64,000 nt of DNA from Amoebidium appalachense (lineage: Eukaryota; Ichthyosporea): the NCBI GenBank assembly GCA_963693365.1, contig CAVNZM010000012.1, forward strand, positions 4,092,001 through 4,156,000, given 5' to 3'. The position numbers and the translations under genes are program-made. A model generated the notes under the pieces. The model had not been told where the DNA came from, made no database searches, and saw nothing but the letters and a program-made list of their open reading frames with translations. Positions within the stretch are counted from its first letter, which is position 1, and every line of letters begins with the position of its first letter. Below, piece after piece: positions 20,035 to 60,167 of the stretch.

Positions 20035-20387
20035 GGGGGAGGGGGGTTGCAGGCCAAAGTGTCGTCCAGGCCAAAGTGTTGTCATCTCTAATTAAAATCC
20101 AGGTCGTTAAATTTGACTGATCTAGGGTGAATATCGGGCAGGCCAAAATGCCCCCCCCCCCCCCACCCCCCCCCCTACTACCCTAGGTGACAGGGGGGTC
20201 AGAGGGTTTGTATGTGGTGGGAGAAACACAGTGTGGGCGCGCGGGGGGGGGGGAGGGGGGGGGGGGTAATAAAAAATCATTGTCATAACCTTCCCCCCCC
20301 CCCCCCCCCCCCTACAGTCCGCGTCCGCGCGCAAGATACTGCGCTGACCAGTGCCGAGGTCATTATCTTAAAGTTTATTTAGTCGTT

Positions 20388-20682
<295 letters not shown>

Positions 20683-21192
20683 ATAGAAATATATTCAAGT
20701 ACAGTTAGCAGAGTTTGTTTATCATGATAAAAAGCGGCCCTGCTACTGTTACATCTTGACTATTTGGCACCACACACCTACACGAGTAAGGGGCAACCCC
20801 TCCCCATTTGCCTCATAGACATCGGCATTGAGGTTTTCATCAACTACCAGACCATTGCAATACTTTACGCGGAAAAGAAATCCCCTTTTCTGGGCACCCC
20901 CCACTGTGTGTTTGCATGTGTGTGTGTGTGCGTGTGCGCGTTTGTGCGTGTGTTTTCGGACACTCGCAAGTGTGTATGCCTGTGCTCGTGCACTTGTGTG
21001 CGCGCAACTGTGTGTGAAGGAAAGAATGGGAGGGGGGAGGCCCCAAGGGAGAACGGATATTATTAAGCGGAGGGAAAGGAGAAGTATGTGGACACGTGTG
21101 CTTTGGGTTGGAGAGCACATGTGCCACGGTTTGTGTGTGCAAACTAGGCATCTACACACGACACTGCAAGAGAGTGACGGCACAAGAAAAAA

Positions 21193-21318
21193 ATATTTGC
21201 TCGGATCCTGATTATCCAACCCCCAAGCGAATATAATAATATTCGCTCGGATCCTGAGAATCCAACCCCCAAGCGAATACAATATTCGCTTGCATCCTGA
21301 TTATCCATCCCCCCAGGC

Positions 21319-21378
<60 letters not shown>

Positions 21379-21660
21379 TTGCTCGGATCCTGATTATCCA
21401 ACCCCCAAGCGAATATAATATTCGCTCGGATCCTGAATATCCAACCCCCAAGCGAATATAATATTCGCTCGGATCCTGAGTATCCAACCCCCAAGCGAAT
21501 ATAATATTCGCTCGCATCCTGATTATCCATCCCCCCAGGCGGCAAAAAAAAAAAAAAAAAAAAAAATGCTCGAATCCTCATTATCCAACCCCCAAGCGAA
21601 TATAATATTCGCTCGGATCCTGAGTATCCAACCGATCCGAGCGAATATTATAAGCGAGTA
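21193..21660. repeat. 43-bp minisatellite, about nine units
   Basis: The unit is GCTCGGATCCTGATTATCCA plus ACCCCCAAGCGAATATAATATTC. It contains the near-palindrome GCGAATATAATATTCGC. Two unit junctions have been replaced by simple repeats: (AT)n at 21322-21375 and A(24) at 21543-21566. Both follow the variant end CCATCCCCCCAGGCG. The open minus-strand frame (repeats of ANIIFAWGLD) is a by-product of the repeat. Confidence 0.95.
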
Positions 21661-22323
21661 TCCAAAACATTCGTCGGGAGCGAATATTAAATTCACTTGA
21701 ACATAAGTAACATATGAGCGTGATTTTAAATGTAAAAACATTTTAAATGTTAGTTTCTCTACGTAGCTACAGTGATTGGTTTAGTTATTGAATACTGTTC
21801 GCTACACCAAACGTTTCTATAATCTATTTTTTACGTTAACATACAAAGCAATCATTAGTGGATTAATAGCACCTTCACATCTGCTGTATTCTTTGCTGAA
21901 TCATGTTTCTTGTGCTCTGTTCTTTCTGATGTGATTGCCATTTCTAAAAGTAACTGAAGGTGTAACGTTGTATCATGCAGCATGCAGAATGGCAAGTACT
22001 AAACTCGAGTCAGAAAGGTGCTTTGATCATGTGCACTACAGATGTACAATACAATGGAAAAAATTGGACGCAAAATAACCTGAATCAACCATGGTTCAGT
22101 GCAGTCCAGGCTATGATCGCCTTCTCAGCGGTAAAGCTGGAACCACATCAGGGTAAGTTTCATGAAAAGAATGAAAACATGAACACTTGAAAGGATAACC
22201 GTGCACATTGACTCTACGGAGACAAAAGCTTACCTTACATAAGTGAAGCGTTGACCAGCGCACACAGGGACCTTGAAGTAGTACAAAGCTGACCGCAAAG
22301 ACAACTCGCGATGATGTCGATCT

Positions 22324-22622
22324 TGACGCATGCCATCGGTCAGGCCATCCTGAAGCGCATATTATATTCGCTTGACTCTCGCATGCCATTGGTCATGCCA
22401 TCCTGAAGCGCATATTATATTCGCTTGACGCATGCCATTGGTCATGCCATCCTGAAGCGCATATTATATTCGCTTGACGCTTGCTATTGCAGCCAGGCCA
22501 TCCTGAAGCGCATATTATATTCGCTTGACGCTTGCTATGCACGTGCCATCCTGAAGCGCATATTATATTCGCTTGACGCATGCCATTGGTCATGCCATCC
22601 TGAAGCACATATTATTTTATAT
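22324..22622. repeat. 49-bp minisatellite, about six units, related to the 43-bp array
   Basis: The unit is GACGCATGCCATTGGTCATG plus CCATCCTGAAGCGCATATTATATTCGCTT. Units 4 and 5 carry a changed left part (GACGCTTGCTAT). It shares AGCGMATATTATATTCGCTT with the reverse complement of the 21193-21660 array, so the two arrays are related and lie in opposite orientation. Confidence 0.95.
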
Positions 22623-22989
22623 ATTTTTTAGGGCCATTGGCACACACCTGTACAGGCACTTGTGGCTGCCACACAGTTGCAAGTCTTTCATTCATGCGCA
22701 CATGACCCATGCACTGTGTACAAGCGCCGTTTGATATCTTGATTATTTCCCCCGTACCCTGACGGTTCCCTGCAGCCCGGAACTCACACGACGATATGTG
22801 ATATCTCCCTCCCTTATATCAATCACATCCATCCAGGTGGGTGGGAGACAGGTCGAGGGAGTGGGACATGTGATAGATATCTCAGAGGGCTATCGATATC
22901 ACGTATCTCCCTCGAGAGAGCAGTCTCGGCGCCGCGGGCGGCGGGCCGGCGGGTGGTAGGTATCACAGTGGTATCACGGCGGTAGCACT

Positions 22990-23326
22990 TTAGTGCAGAC
23001 GTCCGTGCACTTACTTAGGTTTTGGCCAATCAAAACGAGCCACCGTAGGATTGCGCCAATCAAAACGAATAGTCATTGAATGCGATTCAATGATTATTAA
23101 AAACATGCCCCTGAAAATGAATCCAAATTGAAACATAAAAGAAATCGATGCTCTAAAATTGAACGAAGCCACCATGAGGACGCTGCATTTTAGACGGCAT
23201 TAGTGTTTTGGTTCACTCAATAACCGACACAGCGGAGCTTTCCAGCCCTTTTAAACCACTTGTCATGCACCGAAAACCAGTTGTTTTTGCCTGTATTTGC
23301 ACCAAATTCGGACGAATATTCGAACG
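22990..23326 (+). promoter_or_regulatory. Promoter-like stretch with two CCAAT boxes and a candidate first exon
   Basis: CCAATCAAAACGA occurs at about 23029 and 23053, 24 bp apart, downstream of a GC-rich patch (22925-22960). An ATG at 23265 opens 62 nt (MHRKPVVFACICTKFGRIFE) that ends in the strong donor CG|GTGAGT at 23326. No downstream exon could be joined, because the perfect hairpin follows almost at once. Treat it as a promoter candidate; the exon is weak. Confidence 0.3.
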
Positions 23327-23336
23327 GTGAGTAGAT

Positions 23337-23445
23337 GCAGCTTCGTCGTCTGGGAGCTCAATTGCAAATGAGGGCGATATTTGTGCATCAACGTAAATTA
23401 AATATCGCCCTCATTTGCAATTGAGCTCCCAGACGACGAAGCTGC
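23337..23445. repeat. Perfect 46-bp inverted repeat with a 17-nt loop
   Basis: Arms at 23337-23382 and 23400-23445 are exact reverse complements (left arm starts GCAGCTTCGTCGTCTGGGAG). The loop is GTGCATCAACGTAAATT. In RNA it would fold into a very stable hairpin. There are no obvious flanking target-site duplications. Confidence 0.97.
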
Positions 23446-23910
23446 TGCTGCCGAAGCCCGCCCCGCCGGGCCCAACCTTCGGGTGGTACAACTGAACGGT
23501 AGGCACACCCGATGTGACGTCGACGTACGTCCCGTCAAACGGAAATGCATGCGTGCATGTGCATAGCTCGGTTCGTCTGTGCAAATTTCTGCGCATGCAG
23601 CTGTGGCCATGAAAAGCCGAGGAGAATCTGTAGCACGACCAAATGATGCATATGATCGGCAAGAGCTCCGTTTCACACTTAGAGCTCCGTTTCACACTTG
23701 CAACCTTGTTCGTGTGGGGGTGTGTACTTGTGCCTGCGTGTACACATGTGAGGGCATGCACATGCCGACGCCCCAGCTTCCAGCGTGACTCTGCAACTAT
23801 TTCCTCCGGGGCGTGCATGTGTGCCGTGATGTACGAGTTATTTGTGGTGGTGGTGGTTGGTCGTTATCACAGGGTTGGGTTGGTCTTTTTTTTTCTTCTT
23901 CTTTTTTTTT

Positions 23911-23955
<45 letters not shown>

Positions 23956-24244
23956 AGAGAGAGAGAGATAGGGAGAGAGAAAGGGGGGGGGGGGGGGGGG
24001 GGGGGAGGGGGAAGAAAGGAGGGGGCCGGGGGAGCTCGTGCTCGGGACATAAGCAAGGAATTGACCGTTGGGCACGAGTGATTTTTATTTCAATTCAACA
24101 GCCAGGGACAACCCTGCAACTGCCTGCCCGTACGAGTACATGTCATCGAATCGTCTATGATGAAATCGTTCTCAGGTGTGTTTACAAACGTCATAGTGTC
24201 TGCGTGCATGTTGGTGACTGTTATTGTGTGTGCGCGCGCGAGGC

Positions 24245-24560
24245 GTTAATGTTGCTTGCCACAGCTTCACGTAAACGTTCATGGTAAGTTGGTGTGGGCC
24301 AAGCCGCTGCGTGGGTGTAACTTATGCCCTTGCATACAAGCATATGTTTCTGCCTGCCGACATTCAAACACAAAACACATATTCCAGCAATCATTTGCCG
24401 ATTAGAACAAACGAGAGTAGTCGGCAGATCCACAATCGCGAGAAACCCAGCTCTCCAAACTCAAAACTAACAAAATTCTTCTCCAAAATGGTACATCAGT
24501 ATGACTCAGGCACTCACAGTAGCCGATTACATGCCCAATTTTCACAAACCCCCCTTACAA
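24245..24560 (+). repeat. Diverged interspersed repeat family B, copy 2
   Basis: Same order of blocks as 19520-19840, ending with ACTCAGGCACTCAC and then a stretch that runs into a short C run (CACAAACCCCCC). No coding evidence. Confidence 0.45.
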
Positions 24561-25201
24561 ACTGCGACAAAAATTGAACTAGCTGACCAAAAAACGTCCA
24601 CGAAAGAGGGAAAAAAAAAAAAAAAAAAAAAGCCCATTAAGTTTAACGTTTGGCATGCGTATTCTCACATCACCAATTTGGTTGTTTCGTGCTGGATATA
24701 CGATAGAAGAAGTTTGCTGAATATGATACACTAGACTAGAATATGCCCACCAAAAAAGATATGGAATGTAGCTAAGAAAGTGAGGAGTAGTTGGAGAGAA
24801 ATTTACCCCCCCCCCCCCCCCCTCCCCCCCTAAACACACACACACACGAACCCCCCAAAAACATATGTACATGGATTTATCAAGGCTCAAACTCAACCAG
24901 GCAACACACACGCCTTATTCGTCACACGCATGAATGTCCGAGCTAAGCAAGCAAAAAATCCCGTAAAGTAAACGTTCATTATAGTCGATAACTTGACTTT
25001 CTATAGCTAACAAAATAATCCAGTCAAAACCCAGACTCAAAAAATTCAAGGTGCACCTTAACACACAGGAATACACAAATGCAAGCTCTATTTACATGTC
25101 GATTCTAGAATCCACCCACACCCCGCAAAAAACGGCAGGAATTCTCTCTCAGCAAACACGGCAGGCGTCCGGGCTGGGGAATGGCAGCAGCTGGAAAATG
25201 G

Positions 25202-25291
<90 letters not shown>

Positions 25292-25437
25292 TGGCGGTCA
25301 GACATAGTGGACTAGCATGGACGCGGGTGGAGCATAAACGTAAAGAGGGTGGAACATATGCATTAGAGGGTGAAGGAGAAAAAAAGGGGGAAAAAAGGAT
25401 AAAGACAGGGCTGCTGTATGTATCGTACATGCACACA

Positions 25438-25484
<47 letters not shown>

Positions 25485-25695
25485 GCGCGCGCGCGCACGC
25501 GCGCACACACACACACAAAAAAAAAGGGGGGGGGGGGAGGGAGGGAGGGAGGGAGGGGGAGGGGGGGGGGGGGGGGGGGGGATGTTGTTTAGCTGCATTT
25601 CACATGTGCCTTTTTGCCAGCTTAAAGCACGAAAGGGAGAAAAATCTCTACCAAAAGCCAAAAAAAAAAACGAAGACATCTCCAATCAGGGCATG
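24561..25695. other. Region beyond the 3' end of the kinase gene
   Basis: No exon is supported. It contains C(18) at about 24806, a 44-unit (TG)n at 25203-25290, (ACGC)n at 25437-25484 and G tracts at 25527-25581. The phosphorylase kinase mRNA must end here on the minus strand. No convincing AATAAA was found close to the stop. Confidence 0.5.
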
Positions 25696-53558
<27,863 letters not shown>

Positions 53559-54264
53559 TTTCAGAGCACTCGAAATGGCTTCATCACTAAGCTTCTCCTA
53601 CTAACGTGCGTTTACGTTTTAGCCCTGCCGTTCTGGCCCCTTCTGTGATTAAGGGGAGGTGTGGACTGAGGCGATGTTTCCGCCTTGCCGTGCAGTCGGA
53701 ACAGAAGTATATTTTCCTCACTGTATGATTGACCGGTATTTCTACACCTCCTAAGCTAAACCTTCACTGTAAAAGGTAACACAACAAACAAGGAATCCCC
53801 TCCTTCAGTAGCGGCACCCCCACAAAAAAGCCTTTCGGACTGCTTTCCAGTTGATGTAGCTGGCCTGCAAGAGAGGATGATCACGGCCTTCAACTTACAA
53901 TCAACTCCAAATTCAATCGAGACTCGTAGAGCGATCTGAAAATTTAAAAGTTGAAATGGCTGAGTTTGGCGACATTTCGGTGGTTATATTTAGCATTTTA
54001 GGCTATCTATCGCCTTTTCTTGAAACGTTGCAGCTGCAAGCCTGCGGCCGTGGCCGGTGCGTCAAGGCTTGCCCGGCTCTGTTTTCAGATTCTTGACAGT
54101 GTTTACTGGATCCAATGCCTACAGAAAACATAAGCAATAAGTCGACCATTCAGATAAACATAGGGCGTGCAAGTCTTAGGTGCCTTCTGTAGGGAATAGG
54201 TCTGGTGGTGTTAGCCACGGTTGGTGATCACATCATTCGAAATGGAATGATCGTGGGTGGGTGT

Positions 54265-54307
<43 letters not shown>

Positions 54308-54482
54308 AGCCTAGGGTTCAGGGCTACCGTAGAATGCACTGGGAAGTAAGTGAACTTCCTTATCATTATGTATTTGTTTATTAAAGATAGCAATTTTAAT
54401 TTTTATGTGGCCTGGGGTAGGGCGAGCGGAAGCGGGTCGTGAGGGGCTATCACGGTGGAGACAGCGAGGGGGAGCTCGAGGG

Positions 54483-54530
<48 letters not shown>

Positions 54531-55060
54531 ACGCACACGCACACGCACACACACACACCCACACACCCCCAATACGTACATACAACAGTCTGTGTTCGAC
54601 AATCGCAGCGCATGGATGCACACTTACACGTAACAATATTGGTTTGATATTTGTCGCACACTAAGTGACGAGCAAGTCATAGATGATGGGTGCATCTTTT
54701 TTCCTCTGGGCCTGGGCCTGGGAGTAGACACTGATACGGCAATACTTAACAAAAAGATGTTCATTTCAATGTTTCCTGTTGCCAGGACATGCCAAACATG
54801 CATGAAATTTGATAATACGTATACTGTCAGGCCTAGGGCTGCCCACTGGGGAGGGGTATAGACTCCGGAATTTGATAACGAACAGCACAACGCAGATCAC
54901 ACAAAATAGAATACGAAATTCATAACAGACAACACTTTGCAGATCACACATTACCACACATAAACAGTGTGCATCATGAGCCCATTCTTGGGGTTTGGTG
55001 CTATTTGGGGGGGGGGGGAGGCGGGTCATGACAAAGACTAGTACCCCAGTTTCGATCCCA

Positions 55061-55098
<38 letters not shown>

Positions 55099-55485
55099 CT
55101 GAGGCTATAGTCACTCCTTCGAAAAGATAGTGTGGTCAAGAGCAGAAGAGCAGGATCTGCGCCAGGCAACCTGTTTCGACTCAACGGCCCAAAATGTGTT
55201 TCTTTCACTGCCTTCGAAACTCAAGGAAAACAGGCTGGATTTGCATACGGAAACTCACACTCCCAAACAGAAGGCAAATTTTTTTTTCCAGGAACGATGA
55301 GAACTTGTCTCCATGTCTCTCCCCCCCCCCCCCCCCCCCCCCCCCCAACAACAACAACAACAAAAAAAAGCCTCTTTTGTTTCCATACGTGCTTGCTCTT
55401 GCTCTCATACTATATTAAGAGGGATAAAATTTGCCGCAGTATACAGTATATATCATCGACCTTCTTCAAGCTTGCCCTTTACAAC
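53559..55485. other. Intergenic region between the MnSOD 3' end and the kinase 5' end
   Basis: 53560-54250 is ordinary unique-looking sequence that should contain the kinase promoter and 5' UTR; no clear motif was found. G(39) lies at 54267-54305, G/C-rich simple repeats at 54490-54560 and G(37) at about 55062-55098. A TTTATT on plus (AATAAA on minus) at about 54377 could end the MnSOD mRNA but is over 1 kb away. Confidence 0.45.
54868..55005 (-). mobile_element. Diverged SINE-like copy
   Basis: TACGAAATTCATAACAGACA, ACACTTTGCAGATCACACA and GTGTGCATCATGAGCCCATT on plus follow the order of the family's 3' half. A partial internal duplication is visible (54886-54912 and 54926-54952). Confidence 0.4.
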
Positions 55486-55953
55486 CTACAGCTCGACCTT
55501 TTGCCGTGGTTTGCAGCAGCTTTCGACGGCCTTCTCATAAAGGCTCTCCACCTGTGTGGGGGAGCAACAATTGTGTAAATAGCGGGCACTGCATGGCAAG
55601 ATATTCAGAATCTGTGGCACCAACGTTTATTCACACATATAAGCAAATTTGGTCTTCCCGTGAAATGTGCCGCCTGCAAAAAGTTTCTATCCCCTCACTG
55701 CCAAACTAACCCCCCCCCCCTCCCCCCCCCCTCCCCCCCCCCTCCCCCCCCCCCCCCCCCTTCCCCCCCCCCCCCAAAAAAAGGACTTATGATGATTCTT
55801 GAAGATATGTTATGTGTACCTGTACATTGTAACTGTTGTTAGCTAGCTAACAATACCGTAGCACCCTAGCTAGAGTACTGTCGGTGCTGGGTGGAAGACG
55901 GTAGTTCCCCATGAGGGCCCCAAGGGGTCCCTCCGGGAGCAAAACGGGATATC

Positions 55954-55996
<43 letters not shown>

Positions 55997-56128
55997 GTAC
56001 ATGGTAACTGTCATGGGCTCGGGTGTTGTGTTCTGACTTCCGTGAGTGCTCTGGGTACCTGCCTGTGGGAAGTGATGGCGCAGTTTGCGTGTGTGAATGT
56101 GTGCAGGAGGTGTAGGTGTGTGTGTGTG

Positions 56129-56162
<34 letters not shown>

Positions 56163-56319
56163 AGTCGATAGTGTGCAAAGCATTTTGCCAGGGAACCTTG
56201 AAACACACACTGAGGAGTGCGAAACACCATCACTTGAACCTGAAAAATTCACGTGCCCAGTGTGGTTTTTTTGTGGGACAGGTGGGGGTGGGTGGGTGGG
56301 TGGGTGGGTGTGTGTGTGT

Positions 56320-56356
<37 letters not shown>

Positions 56357-56880
56357 TACCTCTGCCCAGTTGACGACATACCACCAGCTTGAGATGTAGT
56401 CGGGGCGCCTGTTCTGGTAGTTGAGGTAGTAGGCATGCTCCCATACGTCCAGGCAGAGAATCGGCGTGTGACCAACCTGCAACATGCATAATTGTTCAGC
56501 TAATGTGGTTAGAAATTGGGAGAAACGAGGGGACGAATTGTGTTGTGATTAATGAGAGGTGCCATGGCGCCCATAGCTGGCACTTCTTAGAACTTAGGCT
56601 GGAATAAGTTTCTAGGAAAATGAAAACATGGGTGGGCAGAAAACCAGTAGGGTTACTAAACATGTAAGGAGGATGTGAGGAGGTGGTGGTAGCGATTGTA
56701 ATAATTTTGGTACCGAGGGGACGTTGGGGGGGAGGGGGGGGGGAGGGGGGATGATCAAGAGGAAGGCAGTGGGGGGAGCGATTGGGGCGAGAGGGGGGGG
56801 GGTGTATATGCATACCATTAACAAGACAGGTACATGCACGTAGCAAGCATATAGGAGACGAGGGGAAATGAAGGCGGTGG

Positions 56881-56914
<34 letters not shown>

Positions 56915-57665
56915 GAATGCGTCATTAAGTACGAAGTGCACATGAACAACGGATAACACGATGCAGAATGCAAACCATACATAAAGAGTATGCATAATAA
57001 GCAGAGCCCATCCTCAGGGGGGGCCTACATCATCCGGGGGCCGGGGGGGGGGGGGGGGGGGGGGGGGATAGGATCGTATTTTTTTCGGGGCGGAGGGGGG
57101 GGGGGGGGGGGGGGGATCGCTTTTTTCTTTTTTTTTTTTTTTTTTTTTTGTGGGGGGGGGGGGGGGGGGGGGGTATGATTACGGTCATGGCAGGGGTATC
57201 CTGGTTCGGTGTGGTGGTGATTTTGAGGCGTGGGGGGTCCTGGTTGCTGTCGAGATACAGCCACACCCAGCCAGACCCAAACAGACCCGCCGCCTGCTTG
57301 GAGAACTCGGACACAAATTTGTCGTAGCCCCCAAACTCATCATGGAGGGCATCGTGTAGTGCCCCCTGTAAACAATAAGAGGTAATAAGAGGTTAGATGT
57401 TTTCCTTTCTCTCCTTTTTTTTTTTTTGTGTGTGTGTGTGTGTGTGGAAGGGGGGGGGGGAGAAGGGGGGGGGGGGGGGGGGGGAGGGGGGTCGCCCTCT
57501 GGCATAAAATGTTCTGTCCTCGGAGACATTTTTTCCTTCGTCTTTTTCCCTGATCGACTTGTTCTGTGTTACGAGAACCTTGATCGGAACGGCCGGACGC
57601 GTTTGAATTAGTGTGTTTACACGTGTGTCATGTGTAATGTGTCCATGTACATGTTTGTGTGCCGT

Positions 57666-57712
<47 letters not shown>

Positions 57713-57967
57713 CAACGGGTGTTTGTGTGGGTTGGTGCATGGCCGTGTTGGTAATTGTGGATGTGTGTGTGTGTGTGTGTTTGCGCGCGCGCACGCGCAC
57801 GTGCGTGCGTGTGTTTGTGTGTGTTTGCATGTGTGTGATAATCGTGGTGGTGGTGTGGCCGACCTTTTCTTTTGGGTTGCGGGGACATACCCACTCGACA
57901 CACACTCCATGCACTTACCCAAAAGTCATCCACTAACGAAAGAGTTCATGTATTTTAAAGGAAAAAA

Positions 57968-58004
<37 letters not shown>

Positions 58005-58050
58005 TGTATTGCATAGGGTGGCAAACATGGAAGTTGAAACTTAGAGACGG

Positions 58051-58092
<42 letters not shown>

Positions 58093-58385
58093 AAAAACAC
58101 AAAACACACACACCCAAAAATAAGACAATTTTGCCGGACGTAAAAAAACACTTGAACAGAGCCCGGGGGGGGCTCCCTTGCCCCCACAAAAGAATAGTTT
58201 TAACCCTTTAACCTCTTGTGTGTGGTTTCCACCCCATCCTCTGCTTGGTCAATAATGGGTAAGTCAACCCGTCGTGGCGGTGTTGATATTTTCCCTTTCT
58301 CTCTCTCTCTCTCTCCCCCTCCCCCCCCCCCCCTCTCTCTCTCTTTTTATTTTATTTATTTATTTTTATTTATTTTTATTTTATT

Positions 58386-58416
<31 letters not shown>

Positions 58417-58937
58417 GGGCAATACCTTAACTAGTGTGCTTGGACCGCCGTGTGGGCTCATGATTTTCCAAAAGAGGTCGTGGTTGACATATCCACCACC
58501 ACTGCATTGAGACACGTGGTCAGGGGGAAAATATGGCCAACATATTGCTTAATTAAGGTTAATGATATATAAATGGAGATGTGGCTATGAGTGTGCTATC
58601 CCAAAAAAAAAAATCATTTTTCTGGAGAGGATAAGCTGTAAGCAAGAGGAATGGAAAACAAGAATGGACTACGTGGTGACAAAGATGAATTCGAATTTTT
58701 CAGGAATCAAGGACACAGAGTAACTAGCAATGAGGGCATGCAGATAAAAAAATAAACAGATAGGGATGGGTGTTGGGGATGGGAAAGGAGACCAGGGGAG
58801 AAGGAGAAAAAAGGGGGAACGAGGGGGGAGGGGGAAGGAGGAGGGGGAGGGGGGGCAAGCGCATGATGTAAACGGAACTGGGAGGGTGGGGGAGGCGGGC
58901 CGGAGCGCACGAGGCTCAAGGGGCAGGCAACGGGGAA

Positions 58938-58977
<40 letters not shown>

Positions 58978-60167
58978 GGGGGGAGGGGGGGAGGCGGGGA
59001 GGGGGGGGGAGCACACGTCGACTTACTGATTTCTCAGTGTTACGCGATGAGGCTCAGGAACATCAGCTAGGCGCGTGAGAAGCGTATCAATGCCCAGCTT
59101 GGCAAGGTGTTTGTGTTTAGGGTCCTCACGCAGTGCAGCAAGGGCTGCATTTGCCTTGTCTGTGTATGCTTGGTGGTGCTTGAGATGGTGTGTCCGCATC
59201 GTGGCTTCGTCGATGTAGGGTTCAAGTGCATTATACTCGTAGGGCTGTGTATAGCAATGAGGTGCAAGAGCAGCAGGGAGGAAGAGTGGGGGGAAGGGAG
59301 AGGGGTGGAGGAGAGCAGGGGCGGAGGGGCGGCAGGGGAAGAAGGGGGGGCCGGGGGGGGGGGGGGGGGGGGGGGGGGGCAGGTGGTGGGTTTAGTGTAC
59401 GGTGAGGCCTCCACCATTAAGGGGAAGGAGGGCCAGGCAAGGAAGAAGAAATGGTTGAAAGAGGAGGAAGTGGGCTAGGGAGGGGGGGGGGGGGGGGGGG
59501 GGGGGGAGGATCCGGTAAAGAAAGAGGGAGGGAAAAGGGAAAAGTTGCGTCTTGAAGAGAAATAGAAAGCCCCAATGCAAAAAGGTCAAGAGCAAACAGA
59601 GCAAACATCAGGCAGGGTGTATTCGAGAGCGCGTACAGGGCTAGCCATAAAAAATCTTACACAGTAGCATACAGGCGTGCAAAAACAAGGATGCAAGCGC
59701 AGAAACTCCCATGCAAGCACATAAACTCCCTGTTGTGAGAGTAGGGAAGGTGCACAAAAAGGCAGCAGTGCGCAGGTTAAGCTGTGGCTTTCTACCTTGT
59801 GGTGCAATGGTCTTCCACTCACTCCCCAACTGTTAGGCAAACCGTCTTTTCGCAACCCCCGTTCTTTCCCTTATCCCATCCTTGCATCCCCTCCTCCCCC
59901 ATGCCTCCCTCCTCTTTGCCCCCGCCCAACCCCACCTCTCCCTCCTCCTCCCTCCCCCCCCCCCCCCCCCCCCTCCGCCGACCTTTCCTCCCCTAAACCC
60001 TACCCTTCCCTCCCTCCCTCCCCCTGGCAAGCCCGCAAAACACTTAACGTATTTCCTAGATCCACTTTCTTTAAATATGCTCCACTTACCAGTGGGGGCA
60101 AAGGCAGGTTTTGTCCGAAGGCCACAAAGGCAAGCGCAGCGATCAGCAATGGCCTAAGAAAAGCCAT
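55486..60167 (-). CDS. Manganese superoxide dismutase with an N-terminal signal peptide, 6 exons
   Basis: Fe/Mn-family SOD, converting superoxide to oxygen and hydrogen peroxide. Exons 5'-3': 60167-60090, 59244-59027, 58501-58426, 57365-57183, 56476-56360, 55551-55486 (TAG). Phases join exactly into 245 codons. Residues 1-18 ([18 protein letters not shown]) look like a secretory signal peptide, not an arginine-rich mitochondrial presequence, and the mature part starts at once with [15 protein letters not shown]. Metal ligands by alignment to human SOD2: H45 (THHLKHH), H106 (NHDLFW), D195 and H199 (LDVWEHAYY). The gateway Y is Y53. Q179 in PNQDTP is the Mn-type glutamine. GSGWVWL and [13 protein letters not shown] are typical. 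The C-terminal exon encodes [21 protein letters not shown]. An extracellular or endomembrane location is inferred. Confidence 0.93.
56913..57035 (-). mobile_element. Truncated SINE-like copy abutting a G/C tract
   Basis: TTGAATGCGTC, AAGTACGAAGTGCACATGAA, ACGATGCAGAATGCAAACCA and GCAGAGCCCATCCTCAGG on plus match the family. The tail side abuts about 31 G. It lies in MnSOD intron 4. Confidence 0.6.

Noticed and set aside
20755-20895. Terminal exon on the minus strand (VKYCNGLVVDENLNADVYEA...)
   Set aside because: It reads like protein for about 45 codons but no upstream exon, acceptor context or homology could be established.
21144-22608. Repeat-protein gene in the two minisatellites (ANIIFAWGLD and QANIICASGW frames)
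   Set aside because: Open frames follow from the unit lacking stops; shifts by inserted (AT)n and A(n) and the lack of start or splice sites argue against coding.
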